Assembly (NCBI RefSeq): GCF_024357955.1
Contig: NZ_JANEYT010000007.1
Span: forward strand, 1 to 64,000
Source of the DNA: Photobacterium pectinilyticum
GTDB taxonomy: Bacteria; Pseudomonadota; Gammaproteobacteria; Enterobacterales; Vibrionaceae
Length of the DNA stretch: 64,000 nt
Direction: 5' to 3'
Under the pieces are notes generated by a model. That model saw only the letters and a list, made by a program, of their open reading frames with translations. It had not been told where the DNA came from and did no database searches. Position numbers and translations under genes: made by a program. Shown here piece by piece: positions 1-10,933 of the stretch; the stretch's first letter is position 1, and the number at the start of each line of letters is the position of its first letter.

Positions 1-77
1 AAGGAGAGACTTGAACTCTCACACCTTGCGGCGCCAGAACCTAAATCTGGTGCGTCTACCAATTTCGCCACTTCCGC
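1..77 (-). tRNA. tRNA-Leu(UAG), 3' end cut by window edge
   Basis: The minus strand reads as a tRNA with a long variable arm, and a TAG anticodon sits in the loop between CCAGA and TCTGG. The sequence is identical over its visible length to the complete tRNA-Leu at 365-449. The last acceptor-stem bases and the CCA end lie outside the window. It is the last visible gene of the tRNA operon transcribed from about 615-643. Confidence 0.93.
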
Positions 78-108
78 ATGTTTTGTGTCTCACCATAAAG
101 GAGAGAAA

Positions 109-185
109 TGGTGGCTACGACGGGATTCGAACCTGTGACCCCATCATTATGAGTGATGTGCTCTAACCAGCTGAGCTACGTAGCC
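109..185 (-). tRNA. tRNA-Met(CAU)
   Basis: A complete 77-base cloverleaf on the minus strand with acceptor stem GGCTACG, anticodon CAT and an encoded CCA end at 109-111. It is identical to the copy at 481-557. The acceptor stem is fully paired at its first base pair, which fits an elongator tRNA-Met rather than the initiator. Confidence 0.95.
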
Positions 186-230
186 ATCATGGGTTGCCGA
201 CTATACTAGTAATCCACAACCTTGTAAAGT

Positions 231-305
231 TGGCAGGTCTACCTGGATTCGAACCAGGGAATGGCGGCATCAAAAGCCGCTGCCTTACCGCTTGGCGATA
301 GACCT
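231..305 (-). tRNA. tRNA-Gln(UUG)
   Basis: A 75-base cloverleaf on the minus strand. The acceptor stem AGGTCTA pairs with TAGACCT, the anticodon TTG lies in loop TTTTGAT between GCGGC and GCCGC, and the CCA is encoded at 231-233. It lies between the two Met/Leu pairs of the operon. Confidence 0.95.
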
Positions 306-364
306 GCAGTTGCTCTTTTCAGAGACTTGTTTTCCTAATCAAGCAAAAGCTCATTAAGAAAAGA

Positions 365-449
365 TGGTGCGGAAGGAGAGACTTGAACTCTCACACCTTG
401 CGGCGCCAGAACCTAAATCTGGTGCGTCTACCAATTTCGCCACTTCCGC
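365..449 (-). tRNA. tRNA-Leu(UAG)
   Basis: A complete 85-base class II tRNA on the minus strand with a long variable arm, acceptor stem GCGGAAG, anticodon TAG and encoded CCA at 365-367. It is the second gene of the operon and identical to the truncated copy at 1-77. Confidence 0.96.
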
Positions 450-480
450 ACATTGTATTTCGCTTCCTGAGGAAGAGAAA

Positions 481-557
481 TGGTGGCTACGACGGGATTC
501 GAACCTGTGACCCCATCATTATGAGTGATGTGCTCTAACCAGCTGAGCTACGTAGCC
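481..557 (-). tRNA. tRNA-Met(CAU), first gene of operon
   Basis: A complete 77-base tRNA on the minus strand with anticodon CAT and encoded CCA at 481-483. It is the promoter-proximal gene of the array. The Met-Leu-Gln-Met-Leu order resembles the E. coli metT-leuW-glnUW-metU-glnVX operon but differs in having a second Leu after the second Met. Confidence 0.95.
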
Positions 558-614
558 ATTTTGTTGTTTTCCAAGCCGTCTGCCTATCTGGCCGCCGTCT
601 CGGGAACGGGGCGC

Positions 615-643
615 ATTATGCTCATACCAGCCAAAAGCGTCAA
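615..643 (-). promoter_or_regulatory. promoter of the tRNA operon
   Basis: On the minus strand, TTGACG (638-643) and CATAAT (615-620) are separated by exactly 17 bases. They are followed by a GC-rich stretch (GCGCCCC), the discriminator type typical of stable-RNA promoters under stringent control. The site lies about 58 bases upstream of the first tRNA-Met. Confidence 0.85.
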
Positions 644-821
644 CAGTTTTTTTGATTATCTTGAAAAAACCCGCTTGTTCGTTGGTTATTTGGACGAACT
701 GGGCGTTTGCCGTGCTAAACAACTGCTTTTATGCGTTTTAGCCCGTCTGAAAGCGATAAAACAACATTGGCCATGTAAAACAATATTGCCATACCGAGCG
801 AAGCGAAGGCTAGTACGCCGA

Positions 822-850
822 CAAAAAAGAAAACCAGCGCTAAGGCTGGC
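822..850 (-). terminator. terminator after ychF
   Basis: The minus strand holds the stem GCCAGC/GCTGG followed by TTTTCTTTTTT, about 30 bases past the ychF stop codon. Confidence 0.8.
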
Positions 851-882
851 TTTCTGAGAGGTTAAAAAAGCGTTGAGCTTAA

Positions 883-1974
883 TTACACATTGAAACGGAA
901 GTGGACAACATCACCGTCTTTAACGATGTAGTCTTTACCTTCCAGACGCCACTTGCCTGCTTCTTTCGCGCCGCTTTCACCGTTGAACTCGATAAAGTTG
1001 TCGTAACCGACCACTTCTGCACGGATAAAGCCTTTTTCGAAGTCGGTGTGGATCTTACCTGCTGCTTGAGGTGCGGTTGCACCAACAGGGATTGTCCATG
1101 CACGCACTTCCTTCACACCCGCTGTGAAGTAAGTTTGTAGTTCCAATAGCTCGTAACCCGAGCGGATCACACGGTTTAGGCCCGGTTCTTCGATACCCAT
1201 GTCAGACAGGAACTCTTCACGGTCAGCATCGTCAAGCTCTGCAATTTCAGATTCGATAGCGGCACATACAGCAACCACAACCGCATTTTCTTTCTCTGCA
1301 AGCTCGCGCACCATATCTAGGTATTCGTTATCTTCGAAACCGTCTTCGCTTACGTTGGCAATGTACATGGTTGGCTTAAGCGTCAGGAAGTTCAGGTAGC
1401 TGATTGCAGCAAACTCTTCTTTGCTTAGCTCGATTGAGCGTGCCATACCACCTTCGGTTAGGGTTGGCAGCATTTTTTCCAGTACAGCGATTTCGAATTT
1501 GGCATCTTTATCACCGCCTTTGGCGCGCTTGGCCTGGCGTTGGATTGCACGCTCACAGGTATCAAGATCCGACAGAGCAAGCTCTAGGTTGATCACTTCG
1601 ATATCGTCGATCGGGTTGATCTTACCTGCGACGTGAATGATGTTGTCATTTTCGAAGCAACGAACAACGTGGCCGATTGCATCCGTTTCGCGGATGTTGG
1701 CCAGGAATTTGTTACCCAGGCCTTCACCTTTGGATGCACCAGCAACTAGGCCGGCGATATCAACGAATTCCATCGTTGTCGGCAGGATGCGCTCAGGGTT
1801 AACGATAGCTGCCAGGGCATCAAGACGCAGATCCGGCACCGGCACAACGCCTGTGTTTGGTTCGATAGTACAGAACGGGAAGTTCGCTGCCTCGATCCCT
1901 GCTTTTGTCAGGGCGTTGAAAAGAGTGGACTTACCTACGTTAGGCAGGCCGACGATTCCGCATTTAAAACCCAT
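883..1974 (-). CDS. ychF: redox-regulated ATPase YchF (Obg-like)
   Basis: A 363-residue Obg-family P-loop protein of normal length. The G1 loop GLPNVGKST is at residues 9-17 and the DIAG switch and glycine-rich Obg stretch follow at about 70-85. The base-recognition motif reads NVSED near residue 205 instead of NKxD, the change that gives YchF its ATP preference. A TGS domain forms the last 80 residues. The protein is cytoplasmic and ribosome-associated and is linked in E. coli to oxidative-stress signalling. It follows pth on the same strand with a gap of about 90 bases, the usual gammaproteobacterial order, and ends at the terminator at 822-850. Confidence 0.97.
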   Translation of the reverse strand: MGFKCGIVGLPNVGKSTLFNALTKAGIEAANFPFCTIEPNTGVVPVPDLRLDALAAIVNPERILPTTMEFVDIAGLVAGASKGEGLGNKFLANIRETDAIGHVVRCFENDNIIHVAGKINPIDDIEVINLELALSDLDTCERAIQRQAKRAKGGDKDAKFEIAVLEKMLPTLTEGGMARSIELSKEEFAAISYLNFLTLKPTMYIANVSEDGFEDNEYLDMVRELAEKENAVVVAVCAAIESEIAELDDADREEFLSDMGIEEPGLNRVIRSGYELLELQTYFTAGVKEVRAWTIPVGATAPQAAGKIHTDFEKGFIRAEVVGYDNFIEFNGESGAKEAGKWRLEGKDYIVKDGDVVHFRFNV

Positions 1975-2064
1975 GGTGTGAAACCCTTTTGGTAGTTGTT
2001 CGGTAAAACAGTCCGGCAGACTTGCTGCCGAAAAATAAATTCAGTATTGACTACAGTATCCGGC

Positions 2065-2655
2065 TTATACAGCTTTGAATGAATGTAGTCGATTTTGGGC
2101 CTTGTTTAAGCCATCTTTGAGCAAAATATCCATACAGCGTACCGCTTCATCAACGGCGGCATCGATATTTTCCTGCTCTTTAGCTGGTGCCTTGCCAAGA
2201 ACAAAACCCGCGACCTTGTTCTTATCACCTGGGTGGCCGATACCCACACGTAGGCGGTAAAAATCTTTGTTGTTACCCATTTTGCTGATGATGTCACGCA
2301 AGCCGTTATGGCCACCGTGACCACCACCTTTCTTGAACTTGGCCACACCCGGTGGGAGATCAAGCTCATCGTGGGCAACCAGGATTTCTTCTGGTTTTAT
2401 TTGGAAAAACTTCGCCAGAGCAGCAACCGATTTACCCGAGAGGTTCATGTAGGTCGACGGGATCAACAAGCGAAGATCCTGCCCATTGGTCTGGATCCGG
2501 GCTGTTTGGCCAAAATACTTGGCTTCTTCTCGTAGGCTGACATTGTGTACACGGGCCAGCTCTTCTACGATCCAGGCACCGGCATTGTGACGGGTCCTGG
2601 CATATTCGGCTCCGGGGTTTGCTAGGCCAACAAGTAAGCGAATATTGTTACTCAC
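2065..2655 (-). CDS. pth: peptidyl-tRNA hydrolase
   Basis: This 196-residue enzyme cleaves peptidyl-tRNA released from stalled ribosomes and recycles the tRNA. Visible family features are the N-terminal GLANPG strand, the catalytic His in TRHNAG at about residue 23, the AHDELDLP segment near 94-101 carrying the Asp that activates it, and the [11 protein letters not shown] loop that contacts tRNA. Length and motifs are normal. It lies between the prs terminator (2732-2759) and ychF. Confidence 0.97.
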   Translation of the reverse strand: MSNNIRLLVGLANPGAEYARTRHNAGAWIVEELARVHNVSLREEAKYFGQTARIQTNGQDLRLLIPSTYMNLSGKSVAALAKFFQIKPEEILVAHDELDLPPGVAKFKKGGGHGGHNGLRDIISKMGNNKDFYRLRVGIGHPGDKNKVAGFVLGKAPAKEQENIDAAVDEAVRCMDILLKDGLNKAQNRLHSFKAV

Positions 2656-2731
2656 ACTGATCTCTCAAGTCTAGGGGCTGTAAAATCGCGCGCCATATTA
2701 TATCAAATTAGGCAAAATTGATATCTTAACG

Positions 2732-2759
2732 AAAAACGCCCCGCACAAGGCGAGGCGTT
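2732..2759 (-). terminator. terminator after prs
   Basis: On the minus strand CGCCTCGC and GCGGGGCG form a stem with one G-U pair, followed by TTTTT. It starts about 20 bases past the prs stop and separates prs from pth. Confidence 0.85.
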
Positions 2760-2781
2760 GGATCTCTTTGGCGGTCCAGAA

Positions 2782-3729
2782 TTAGTGCTGGAACATCGCT
2801 GAGATTGACTCTTCGTTGCTGATGCGACGGATTGCTTCAGCAAGCATACCTGATAGCGTCAGAACCGATACACGGCCAGTGTCAACGATTTCCTGAGTCA
2901 AAGGAATTGAGTCAGTTACGATCACTTCGTCAATCACAGACTCACGAATGTTCTGTGGCGCGCTGCCAGAGAAGACAGGGTGCGTTGCGTAAGCGAATAC
3001 GCGCTTAGCACCACGATCTTTTAGGGCTTCAGCTGCTTTACACAGTGTACCGCCAGTATCGATCATGTCATCAACGATGATGCAGTCGCGGCCTTCAACG
3101 TCACCGATCAGGTGCATTACCTGAGAAACGTTAGCGCGTGGACGACGCTTGTCGATGATAGCGATATCTGTGTCGTCAAGTAGCTTCGCGATAGCGCGGG
3201 CACGGACAACACCACCGATATCTGGAGAAACAACAACTGGATCTTCCAGGTTCTTCGCCAGAATGTCTTCTAGTAGTACAGGGCTACCGAACACGTTATC
3301 TACAGGAACATCGAAGAAGCCCTGGATTTGCTCAGCGTGTAGGTCAACAGTCAGAACGCGGTCAACACCCACGTTAGACAGGAAGTCGGCAACGACTTTA
3401 GCCGTGATTGGCACACGGGCAGAACGGACGCGGCGGTCTTGGCGAGCATAACCGAAGTAAGGGATTACAGCGGTGATACGGCCTGCAGAAGCACGGCGTA
3501 GCGCATCGATCATAACAACCAGTTCCATTAGGTTGTCATTGGTTGGCGCACAAGTAGATTGAATGATAAATACGTCGCTACCACGAACGTTTTCATTAAT
3601 CTGAACACAGACTTCACCGTCGGAAAAACGGTTAACTGTTGCGTCTCCTAGAGAAATGTAAAGACGATCAGCAATGCGTTGGGCTAGTTCTGGTGTCGCG
3701 TTACCAGCAAACAGCTTCATATCAGGCAC
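2782..3729 (-). CDS. prs: ribose-phosphate pyrophosphokinase (PRPP synthase)
   Basis: The enzyme makes PRPP from ribose 5-phosphate and ATP for nucleotide, histidine, tryptophan and NAD synthesis. The 315-residue form starting at the GTG codon at 3727-3729 (V-P-D-M-K-L-F) matches the family N-terminus and has GAGG ten bases upstream. A longer ATG start at 3771 would overlap ispE and add 14 unrelated residues, so it was rejected. Visible motifs are the flexible loop [10 protein letters not shown] and the PRPP-binding loop [12 protein letters not shown]. It is the last gene of a lolB-ispE-prs run and is followed by a strong terminator. Confidence 0.97.
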   Translation of the reverse strand: MPDMKLFAGNATPELAQRIADRLYISLGDATVNRFSDGEVCVQINENVRGSDVFIIQSTCAPTNDNLMELVVMIDALRRASAGRITAVIPYFGYARQDRRVRSARVPITAKVVADFLSNVGVDRVLTVDLHAEQIQGFFDVPVDNVFGSPVLLEDILAKNLEDPVVVSPDIGGVVRARAIAKLLDDTDIAIIDKRRPRANVSQVMHLIGDVEGRDCIIVDDMIDTGGTLCKAAEALKDRGAKRVFAYATHPVFSGSAPQNIRESVIDEVIVTDSIPLTQEIVDTGRVSVLTLSGMLAEAIRRISNEESISAMFQH

Positions 3730-3761
3730 GGTGGAAACCTCAGGTTGCGTCCAAGTTGTAG

Positions 3762-4625
3762 TTACTGACAATCCATAGAATGTGCGTTCAAGGCTGTCAA
3801 AAGGGGAGATGTGTTGACACCTTTTGCGACAAATCCTTGGAGCCAGTCAGGTAAATTTTTCAGGGCTGCAGTGGCCGCTTCGGGAGTGCTAAATTCAGCA
3901 AACACGCAAGCGCCAGTGCCGGTCAATCTCGACGGCGCGTATTCTAACAGCCACGAAAGCGCCTTATCAACCTCAGGGTGCAGTGATCTGACGATTTTTT
4001 CGCAATCGTTTTCGTAAACCCCTGCTAACAGTGCATTTAAAGACCGTTTTTTACTGTCCCTTTTTAGCCCGGGGTGGGTGAAAATATCAACTGTAGCAAT
4101 ATTTACCTCTGGTTTGACAACCAGATACCACATTTCTTTCGGTTCTGCCGGTTGCAATTCTTCGCCCACACCCTCAGCAAAAGCACTCAGGCCTCGGACA
4201 AATACTGGGACATCGGCTCCCAATGTCAAGCCGAGTTTGGCCAGTTCGTCAATGCTTAGGTTGGTTTGCCATAAGTAATTGAGAGCGACCAGGGTGGTAG
4301 CAGCATCGGAGGAGCCGCCGCCGAGGCCACCGCCCATCGGTAAAATTTTGTCGATATGGATGTCGGCCCCAGCCTGGATCCCTGCCCGTTGGCGCAGTGC
4401 ATCCGCGGCACGGTAGATCAGGTTATCCTCGGTTTTCACACCATCAATTGCCGGAGATAGGGTGATTTCATTGCCGTCCTTGGCAGTAATGGTCAAGGTA
4501 TCGCTATGATCGAGAAACTGGAACAGGGTCTGCAGTTCATGGTAGCCATCCGCGCGGCGGCCGGTGATATAGAGAAATAAGTTCAGCTTGGCCGGTGCCG
4601 GCCATTGGGTGGTGCGGGTGATCAT
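3762..4625 (-). CDS. ispE: 4-diphosphocytidyl-2-C-methyl-D-erythritol kinase
   Basis: A GHMP-family kinase of 287 residues in the MEP isoprenoid pathway. It phosphorylates the 2-hydroxyl of CDP-methylerythritol. The substrate-binding segment [10 protein letters not shown] is at residues 10-19 and the ATP-binding loop [13 protein letters not shown] at about 97-109. It begins eight bases after lolB and ends about 32 bases before the prs GTG start, so the three genes are probably co-transcribed, as in most gammaproteobacteria. Confidence 0.97.
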   Translation of the reverse strand: MITRTTQWPAPAKLNLFLYITGRRADGYHELQTLFQFLDHSDTLTITAKDGNEITLSPAIDGVKTEDNLIYRAADALRQRAGIQAGADIHIDKILPMGGGLGGGSSDAATTLVALNYLWQTNLSIDELAKLGLTLGADVPVFVRGLSAFAEGVGEELQPAEPKEMWYLVVKPEVNIATVDIFTHPGLKRDSKKRSLNALLAGVYENDCEKIVRSLHPEVDKALSWLLEYAPSRLTGTGACVFAEFSTPEAATAALKNLPDWLQGFVAKGVNTSPLLTALNAHSMDCQ

Positions 4626-4633
4626 AGCGTACT

Positions 4634-5266
4634 CTAGTTAATGGACCATTGATGGATAATAAGGGTAATGCTCGCGCCAGTCGTGCTCAAGACCATACGC
4701 TTGGGCAGTGCCGGGCTGACAGAGTAGTCGTACTCGTTGTAGTCGAGTTGCCACAGTTTACCGTCAACACGCTTAGCCAGGTAGCCAACGCGATTTTCAT
4801 CATTGAGTTGGTAGGTATCGGCTGCAGTCGGTAAGCCGATGAGCCAGTCGCGCATCTGCTCAATCGGCAAGTTAATACCTGTCAGGCTGGAAACCAGCTC
4901 ACTGGCATTGGTACCCTGATGGGTTTTTCCTGAATTGTCGACTAAGGTCACGCGACTTGGAGTAGCATCAAGTTTTAACAGGGTCGAACCCAAGAAGTTC
5001 GTCAGTAATAGGTGGTCTTGTGCCGGCGCGGTTTCCCAAACCAAATTGGCGCCGAAACGCTGCTTACCTTTGTAGCCGAGCTTTCCTTTAGCCTGATAGC
5101 TGGAGAGTGCCTGAAGAGCCTGTTCATGGTTATCCCAGTCGGTTTGGCTTGTCTGCGGTGCTTGGGTGGCACAGCCAGCCAGTAGTGACAGAATAAGGGC
5201 TAACCATGGTGCTTTACGGGGAATGCGGGCAAAAGGATGTCGGGCATGTCGCAATAATGACATCAT
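4634..5266 (-). CDS. lolB: outer membrane lipoprotein receptor LolB
   Basis: LolB takes lipoproteins from periplasmic LolA and inserts them in the outer membrane; it is itself a lipoprotein. The start chosen is the ATG-ATG at 5261-5266. It gives a 30-residue signal peptide ending in the lipobox LLAGC and a 210-residue product, close to the 207 of E. coli. A TTG start at 5329 would put 50 residues before the lipid cysteine, with the Shine-Dalgarno touching the start, so it is less likely. The gene diverges from hemA across about 245 bases, the conserved arrangement. Confidence 0.93.
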   Translation of the reverse strand: MMSLLRHARHPFARIPRKAPWLALILSLLAGCATQAPQTSQTDWDNHEQALQALSSYQAKGKLGYKGKQRFGANLVWETAPAQDHLLLTNFLGSTLLKLDATPSRVTLVDNSGKTHQGTNASELVSSLTGINLPIEQMRDWLIGLPTAADTYQLNDENRVGYLAKRVDGKLWQLDYNEYDYSVSPALPKRMVLSTTGASITLIIHQWSIN

Positions 5267-5511
5267 CGTTATCACTTTTTTATTGAGTATTGTTGGCAAA
5301 CAATAGCGGTTAAAACTTAATATTTCCAACTCCTTCTCTCGGAAAAAGGCAGGTGGCTATCACTCTTTTTTCCTATCCTTTGAATAATTGAATGCTAATT
5401 TATGTGGGTTATTGCCATGTAGATTCGATATGCGTTCTTTAATTAAGCGGGGGCATCAAGTAAAATCCGCCCTTAAATCATATTTCATCGGCGAAGTGGT
5501 ACACCGTCTCC

Positions 5512-6774
5512 ATGACATTGCTTGCACTAGGAATAAACCATAAAACAGCCTCGGTAGACTTGCGTGAGCGGGTTGCGTTTTCGCCTGAAAAGATGAAACA
5601 GGCCTTGAACCAGCTGGGAAACCATCCAGAGGTCCATAGTGGGGTGATTGTCTCAACTTGCAACCGTACAGAGCTATATTGTGATGTGACGCAGCAAGGC
5701 CCCGGGCTTATGATTGATTGGTTGAGTAAGTTTCACCAGATCAATACCGAAGAGCTGATGACAAGCCTGTACTTTCATGAGGAGCAGGCCGCTGTCCGGC
5801 ATTTGATGCGGGTATCTTGCGGGCTCGATTCGCTGGTATTGGGCGAACCTCAGATCCTCGGCCAGGTTAAACAGTCTTATTCTGATTCCCGAGAAAGCCA
5901 AGTTATTCAGGGGATGCTGGAAAAACTGTTTCATAAAACGTTCACCGTGGCAAAGCGGGTTCGTACTGAAACTGATATTGGCGGCAACGCGGTATCGGTG
6001 GCTTTTGCTGCCTGTACACTGGCGAAACAGATTTTCGAATCGCTTGAAGAGGCCACCGTGTTGTTGGTCGGTGCGGGCGAGACGATTGAGCTTGTTTCCC
6101 GACATTTAGTCGAACAAGGCTGCAACCGCTTGATAGTAGCCAACCGAACCAAGGAGCGGGCAGAAAACCTTGCGCGCGAATTCGGTGCTGAGGTGATCAG
6201 TTTGCCGGAGATCCCAGAGCACTTACACCGGGCTGATATCGTGATTAGCTCAACGGCCAGTCCGCTGCCGATCATTGGTAAGGGGATGGTCGAGAAAGCC
6301 ATCAAGGCTCGCCGTCATCAACCTATGCTGTTGGTGGATATTGCTGTTCCCCGCGATATTGAGCAAGAAGTGGGTGAGCTTAGCGACGCATACCTTTACT
6401 CGGTTGATGATTTGCACAGTATTGTTGAGAAAAACCGTGAACAGCGTAAAGTGGCGGCCATACAGGCTGAAGCAATCGTCAGTGAAGAAAGCGCGGCGTT
6501 CATGAGTTGGATCCGTTCGCTCGAAGCGGTTGACAGTATTCGCCAGTACCGTTGTCAGGCCGAAGAGCTCAAGTCAGATCTGCTAACTCGCAGTTTGCAG
6601 GCACTGTCCAATGGCGGGGACCCTGAGAAAGTGTTGGTGGAATTCAGTAACAAGTTGACCAACAAACTTATCCACGCGCCTACCCGTGCTATGCAGCAGG
6701 CGGCCAAAGAGGGTGAGCCAGAAAAGCTGGCCGTGATCCGTGAAACGCTCGGTTTAGATATCGGCAAGAATTAA
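5512..6774 (+). CDS. hemA: glutamyl-tRNA reductase
   Basis: This is the first committed enzyme of C5-pathway haem synthesis. It reduces glutamyl-tRNA(Glu) to glutamate-1-semialdehyde with NADPH. The 420-residue protein has the catalytic Cys at residue 50 in STCNRTELY, the NADPH-binding segment LLVGAGET near 185, and the C-terminal dimerisation helix. It is the first gene of the conserved hemA-prfA-prmC-sirB2-sirB1-kdsA run and is divergent from lolB. Confidence 0.98.
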   Translation: MTLLALGINHKTASVDLRERVAFSPEKMKQALNQLGNHPEVHSGVIVSTCNRTELYCDVTQQGPGLMIDWLSKFHQINTEELMTSLYFHEEQAAVRHLMRVSCGLDSLVLGEPQILGQVKQSYSDSRESQVIQGMLEKLFHKTFTVAKRVRTETDIGGNAVSVAFAACTLAKQIFESLEEATVLLVGAGETIELVSRHLVEQGCNRLIVANRTKERAENLAREFGAEVISLPEIPEHLHRADIVISSTASPLPIIGKGMVEKAIKARRHQPMLLVDIAVPRDIEQEVGELSDAYLYSVDDLHSIVEKNREQRKVAAIQAEAIVSEESAAFMSWIRSLEAVDSIRQYRCQAEELKSDLLTRSLQALSNGGDPEKVLVEFSNKLTNKLIHAPTRAMQQAAKEGEPEKLAVIRETLGLDIGKN

Positions 6775-6824
6775 TTCGGGCAGGGAACCTTCCCTGCCTT
6801 TAATGGAATACAGTAGAAATCTAT

Positions 6825-7913
6825 ATGAAACCTTCAATTTTAGTGAAATTAGAAACGCTGGTTGAGCGTTATGAAGAAGTCCAGCACTTACTCAGTGATC
6901 CAGAGGTCATTGGTAACCAGGACAAGTTCCGTGCGCTTTCCCGTGAATATTCACAGCTGGAGGAAGTCACCAAGTGCTTCCAGGCTTACCAGCAAGCCAA
7001 AGAAGATTTGGAAACTGCTGAAGAGATGGCCAACGAAGACGATCCTGAAATGCGTGAAATGGCGCAAGAGGAAGTCAAGGAAGCTAAAGCGGTGATCATC
7101 CGCCTTGAAGACGAACTTCAAGTTCTACTGATCCCTAAAGATCCAAACGATGAACGTAACTGTTTTGTTGAAATCCGTGCCGGTGCTGGTGGTGATGAGG
7201 CTGGTATCTTCGCCGGTGATCTATTCCGTATGTACAGCAAATTCGCTGAATCACGCGGCTGGCGCATCGAAGTGATGAGTGCCAACGCTTCTGAGCAAGG
7301 TGGTTACAAGGAAATGATCGCTAAAATCAGTGGCGAAGCCGTATACGGTACGATGAAGTTTGAATCAGGTGGTCACCGTGTTCAGCGTGTACCTGCGACT
7401 GAATCTCAGGGCCGTGTTCATACTTCAGCTTGTACGGTTGCGGTACTGCCGGAAATTCCTGAGGCGGAAATCCCTGAAATCAATACCGGCGATTTGAAAA
7501 TCGATACCTTCCGTGCTTCTGGTGCTGGTGGTCAGCACGTTAACACCACCGATTCCGCGATCCGTATTACTCACTTGCCAACCGGTATTGTTGTTGAGTG
7601 CCAGGATGAGCGTTCCCAGCACAAGAACAAAGCCAAGGCGATGTCAGTGCTGGCGGCCCGCATCATCAAGGCTGAGGAAGAGAAGCGCCATGCTGAAGAA
7701 GCGAGCACCCGCCGTAACCTGCTAGGCTCGGGCGATCGCTCTGACCGTATCCGTACCTACAACTACCCGCAGGGGCGTGTATCTGACCACCGTATCAACC
7801 TGACTATCTACCGCCTGAACGAAGTGATGGAAGGGGACATGAACAGCCTGATTCAGCCGGTACTGCAAGAGCATCAGGCCGATCAGCTAGCCGCAATGGC
7901 TGAGCAAAACTAA
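6825..7913 (+). CDS. prfA: peptide chain release factor 1
   Basis: RF1 ends translation at UAA and UAG codons. The 362-residue protein carries the stop-codon-reading tripeptide PAT in RVPATES near residue 190 and the catalytic GGQ in GAGGQHVN near 236, the Gln of which is the methylation target of the next gene, prmC. It starts 50 bases after hemA and its stop overlaps the prmC start (TAATG), indicating translational coupling. Confidence 0.98.
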   Translation: MKPSILVKLETLVERYEEVQHLLSDPEVIGNQDKFRALSREYSQLEEVTKCFQAYQQAKEDLETAEEMANEDDPEMREMAQEEVKEAKAVIIRLEDELQVLLIPKDPNDERNCFVEIRAGAGGDEAGIFAGDLFRMYSKFAESRGWRIEVMSANASEQGGYKEMIAKISGEAVYGTMKFESGGHRVQRVPATESQGRVHTSACTVAVLPEIPEAEIPEINTGDLKIDTFRASGAGGQHVNTTDSAIRITHLPTGIVVECQDERSQHKNKAKAMSVLAARIIKAEEEKRHAEEASTRRNLLGSGDRSDRIRTYNYPQGRVSDHRINLTIYRLNEVMEGDMNSLIQPVLQEHQADQLAAMAEQN

Positions 7914-8761
7914 TGACCGTGTCGATAGACGCCCAGCTCAAGCTGGCGGTGAAGACATTGATGGACGCGGGCTGTGACAGCCCGCATATCGATGCCGCCG
8001 TATTGCTGTGCCATGTGCTTGATAAGCCACGCAGCTATTTGCTGACTTGGCCTGAAAAAGAATTAGACGCCGCCCAGCTGGCAGCGTTTGAGGCTGTCAT
8101 GGCCAGACGCCAGATCGGGGAGCCGGTCGCCTATATTGTCGGTGAACGTGAATTCTGGTCATTGCCATTGAAAGTCGCACCCCATACCTTGATCCCGCGC
8201 CCGGATACCGAAAGGTTGGTTGAGTTGGCACTGGAGAAGCTGCCAACGAGCGCTTGTGATGTGCTGGACTTAGGAACGGGAACCGGTGCCATTGCTTTAG
8301 CGCTGGCCTCAGAGCGGCGTGACATTGCGGTTACAGGTATTGACCTGCGGCCGGAAGCGGCAGCACTGGCCGAAGAAAACCGCGTCAACCTGCACATTAC
8401 CAACGCCCGCTTTCTTTCAGGCAGCTGGTATAGCCCGCTGACAGAGCAAGAGCGCTTCTCTGTCATAGTCAGTAATCCGCCATACATTGACGGAGCAGAC
8501 CCGCACCTTGAGCAGGGTGATGTCCGCTTTGAGCCCAAGAGTGCCTTGGTGGCAGAGGATCATGGCTTGGCTGATATCCAAGTGATCAGTGAGCAGGGGC
8601 GCCAACATCTTAAAAGAGGTGGTTGGTTACTGATGGAGCACGGTTACGAGCAAGGTGTGGCGGTACGTGAAATTTTAGAGGCGCTGGGGTACCAGCAGGT
8701 ATCCACAGCACAGGACTATGCAGGCCTGGATCGTGTAACCATGGGCTGCTGGCAAGGATAG
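7913..8761 (+). CDS. prmC: peptide chain release factor N5-glutamine methyltransferase
   Basis: A SAM-dependent enzyme that methylates the GGQ glutamine of RF1 and RF2. Its 282 residues contain the SAM loop DLGTGTGAIALALA near 119-132 and the catalytic NPPY motif in VSNPPYID near 185. The start overlaps the prfA stop by one base, placing the modifier directly behind its substrate gene. Confidence 0.97.
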   Translation: MTVSIDAQLKLAVKTLMDAGCDSPHIDAAVLLCHVLDKPRSYLLTWPEKELDAAQLAAFEAVMARRQIGEPVAYIVGEREFWSLPLKVAPHTLIPRPDTERLVELALEKLPTSACDVLDLGTGTGAIALALASERRDIAVTGIDLRPEAAALAEENRVNLHITNARFLSGSWYSPLTEQERFSVIVSNPPYIDGADPHLEQGDVRFEPKSALVAEDHGLADIQVISEQGRQHLKRGGWLLMEHGYEQGVAVREILEALGYQQVSTAQDYAGLDRVTMGCWQG

Positions 8762-8775
8762 AGAGATAATAACTT

Positions 8776-9156
8776 ATGTATACCGCTGTTAAACATCTAC
8801 ATATGCTGGCTATCGCCTTGAGTGTGACATTGTTTATTTTGCGTTACTGCTTGATGATGGCCAACTCGACCCTGAGCGATAAAAAGTTCATTAAAATTAC
8901 CCCACATGTTGTTGATACGGTGTTGTTGCTGACCGGGGTAACGTTGATTTTCATTACCGGTTTCGTGCCGTTTACCGAAGCTGGTGGCTGGATGACGCAA
9001 AAGATTAGTTGCGTCTTGGCCTATATTGCACTTGGCTACTTCACCCTGAAGGTGGGGTCGAACAAGGTCTTTAAGACCTTTGCTTTTTTCGGCTCGCTGG
9101 GCTGGGTAATGGCAGCCGCTCAGATTGCAATGACCAAAACCTCTTTCCTAGGATAA
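8776..9156 (+). CDS. sirB2: SirB2 family inner membrane protein
   Basis: A 126-residue integral membrane protein of the SirB family (invasion gene expression up-regulator in Salmonella; biochemical role unknown). Four hydrophobic segments are visible, at about residues 8-28, 45-65, 75-95 and 100-120. It begins 14 bases after prmC and ends two bases before sirB1, in the usual position of the hemA operon. Confidence 0.92.
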   Translation: MYTAVKHLHMLAIALSVTLFILRYCLMMANSTLSDKKFIKITPHVVDTVLLLTGVTLIFITGFVPFTEAGGWMTQKISCVLAYIALGYFTLKVGSNKVFKTFAFFGSLGWVMAAAQIAMTKTSFLG

Positions 9157-9158
9157 CC

Positions 9159-9971
9159 ATGTTACGCTTTACCGAACAAGAACTGGAGCAGATGCCGCTG
9201 GTGGATGGCGCGGTTGCGATGACAGAAGCGGTGGATCCGCATTTCCCCGCAGGCTGGGTCAATATCCAGTTGGCACGCCTTGCCCAGGAGGCAGAGCATG
9301 CCTTGATGGATGAGCCGGACAGCTACTTACGTCTTGAAGGCTTGTTACGATTGTTTTACCGCGAGTGGGGCTTTATTGGCGATCACGAGCAGTATTTTTC
9401 ATCAGAGAACGTATTTCTCGACAAGGTGCTCGAGCGTAAGAAAGGGATCCCGGTTACCTTGGGTGCCCTATTCCTATTCCTGGCGCATCGTCTGGACTTG
9501 CCGGTAAGTGCTGTGGGTTTTCCGACCCAGTTTATCCTGAAGGTCGAGTGGTACGGCAGCGAACCTCAGTACATTAACCCGTTTGATGGTGAGTACCTGA
9601 GCAAGCATATGATGGCTGCTTGGCTGAAAGGGCACAAGGGGCCCTTTAGCGAGTTGCGTAGTGAACACTTCGTCACGGCCGGTAATGGCGATATTTTGGC
9701 TCGCTGGCTAACCGTGATGAAAAGTGCCCTGCTGCGCGAGGGGCTGTTTGCCGAAGCGCTGCGCTGCAGTGATGTGGCTATTGGCGCTTTCCGTCCGGGA
9801 GACCCGCACGAAATCCGAGATCGCGGCTATATTTACCAGCAGCTGGAATGCAGCCATGCGGCAGTGTCGGATTACGAATATTTTATCGAGCAATGCCCTG
9901 AAGACCCAGCTGCTGAGCTGTTGAAAATTCAGGTTAAAGAACTCAACAAAGAGCCGCTGACCCTGCATTGA
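9159..9971 (+). CDS. sirB1: SirB1 family protein (transglutaminase-like plus TPR)
   Basis: A 270-residue soluble protein of the SirB1 family. The middle (about 75-140, containing LERKKGIPVTLG and the AHRLDLPVSAVGFP segment) matches the transglutaminase-like core typical of the family. The C-terminal 80 residues form TPR-like helices (LFAEALRCSDVAI, CSHAAVSDYEYFIEQCPED). No catalytic activity is established. It sits between sirB2 and kdsA in the conserved operon. Confidence 0.93.
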   Translation: MLRFTEQELEQMPLVDGAVAMTEAVDPHFPAGWVNIQLARLAQEAEHALMDEPDSYLRLEGLLRLFYREWGFIGDHEQYFSSENVFLDKVLERKKGIPVTLGALFLFLAHRLDLPVSAVGFPTQFILKVEWYGSEPQYINPFDGEYLSKHMMAAWLKGHKGPFSELRSEHFVTAGNGDILARWLTVMKSALLREGLFAEALRCSDVAIGAFRPGDPHEIRDRGYIYQQLECSHAAVSDYEYFIEQCPEDPAAELLKIQVKELNKEPLTLH

Positions 9972-9986
9972 TCCTTGCAGGCATAG

Positions 9987-10862
<876 letters not shown>

Positions 10863-10882
10863 GGCTTAGCGGCTTTACTTAT

Positions 10883-10915
10883 AAAAAAGGCGATACCTAG
10901 GTATCGCCTTTTTTG
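10883..10915. terminator. bidirectional terminator between kdsA and the chemoreceptor
   Basis: AAAAAAGGCGATAC and its complement flank a CTAG centre, giving A- and T-runs on both sides. It can serve kdsA (plus) and the convergent chemoreceptor gene (minus), which ends 18 bases away. Confidence 0.9.
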
Positions 10916-10933
10916 TTGCCGTTGGCTTGTCGC

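Noticed and set aside
525-857. Plus-strand ORF of 110 codons
   Set aside because: It overlaps the tRNA-Met gene and the tRNA operon promoter and shows no family similarity.
3730-3771. Longer ATG start for prs
   Set aside because: It overlaps ispE and adds residues absent from the family; the GTG start has a ribosome site.
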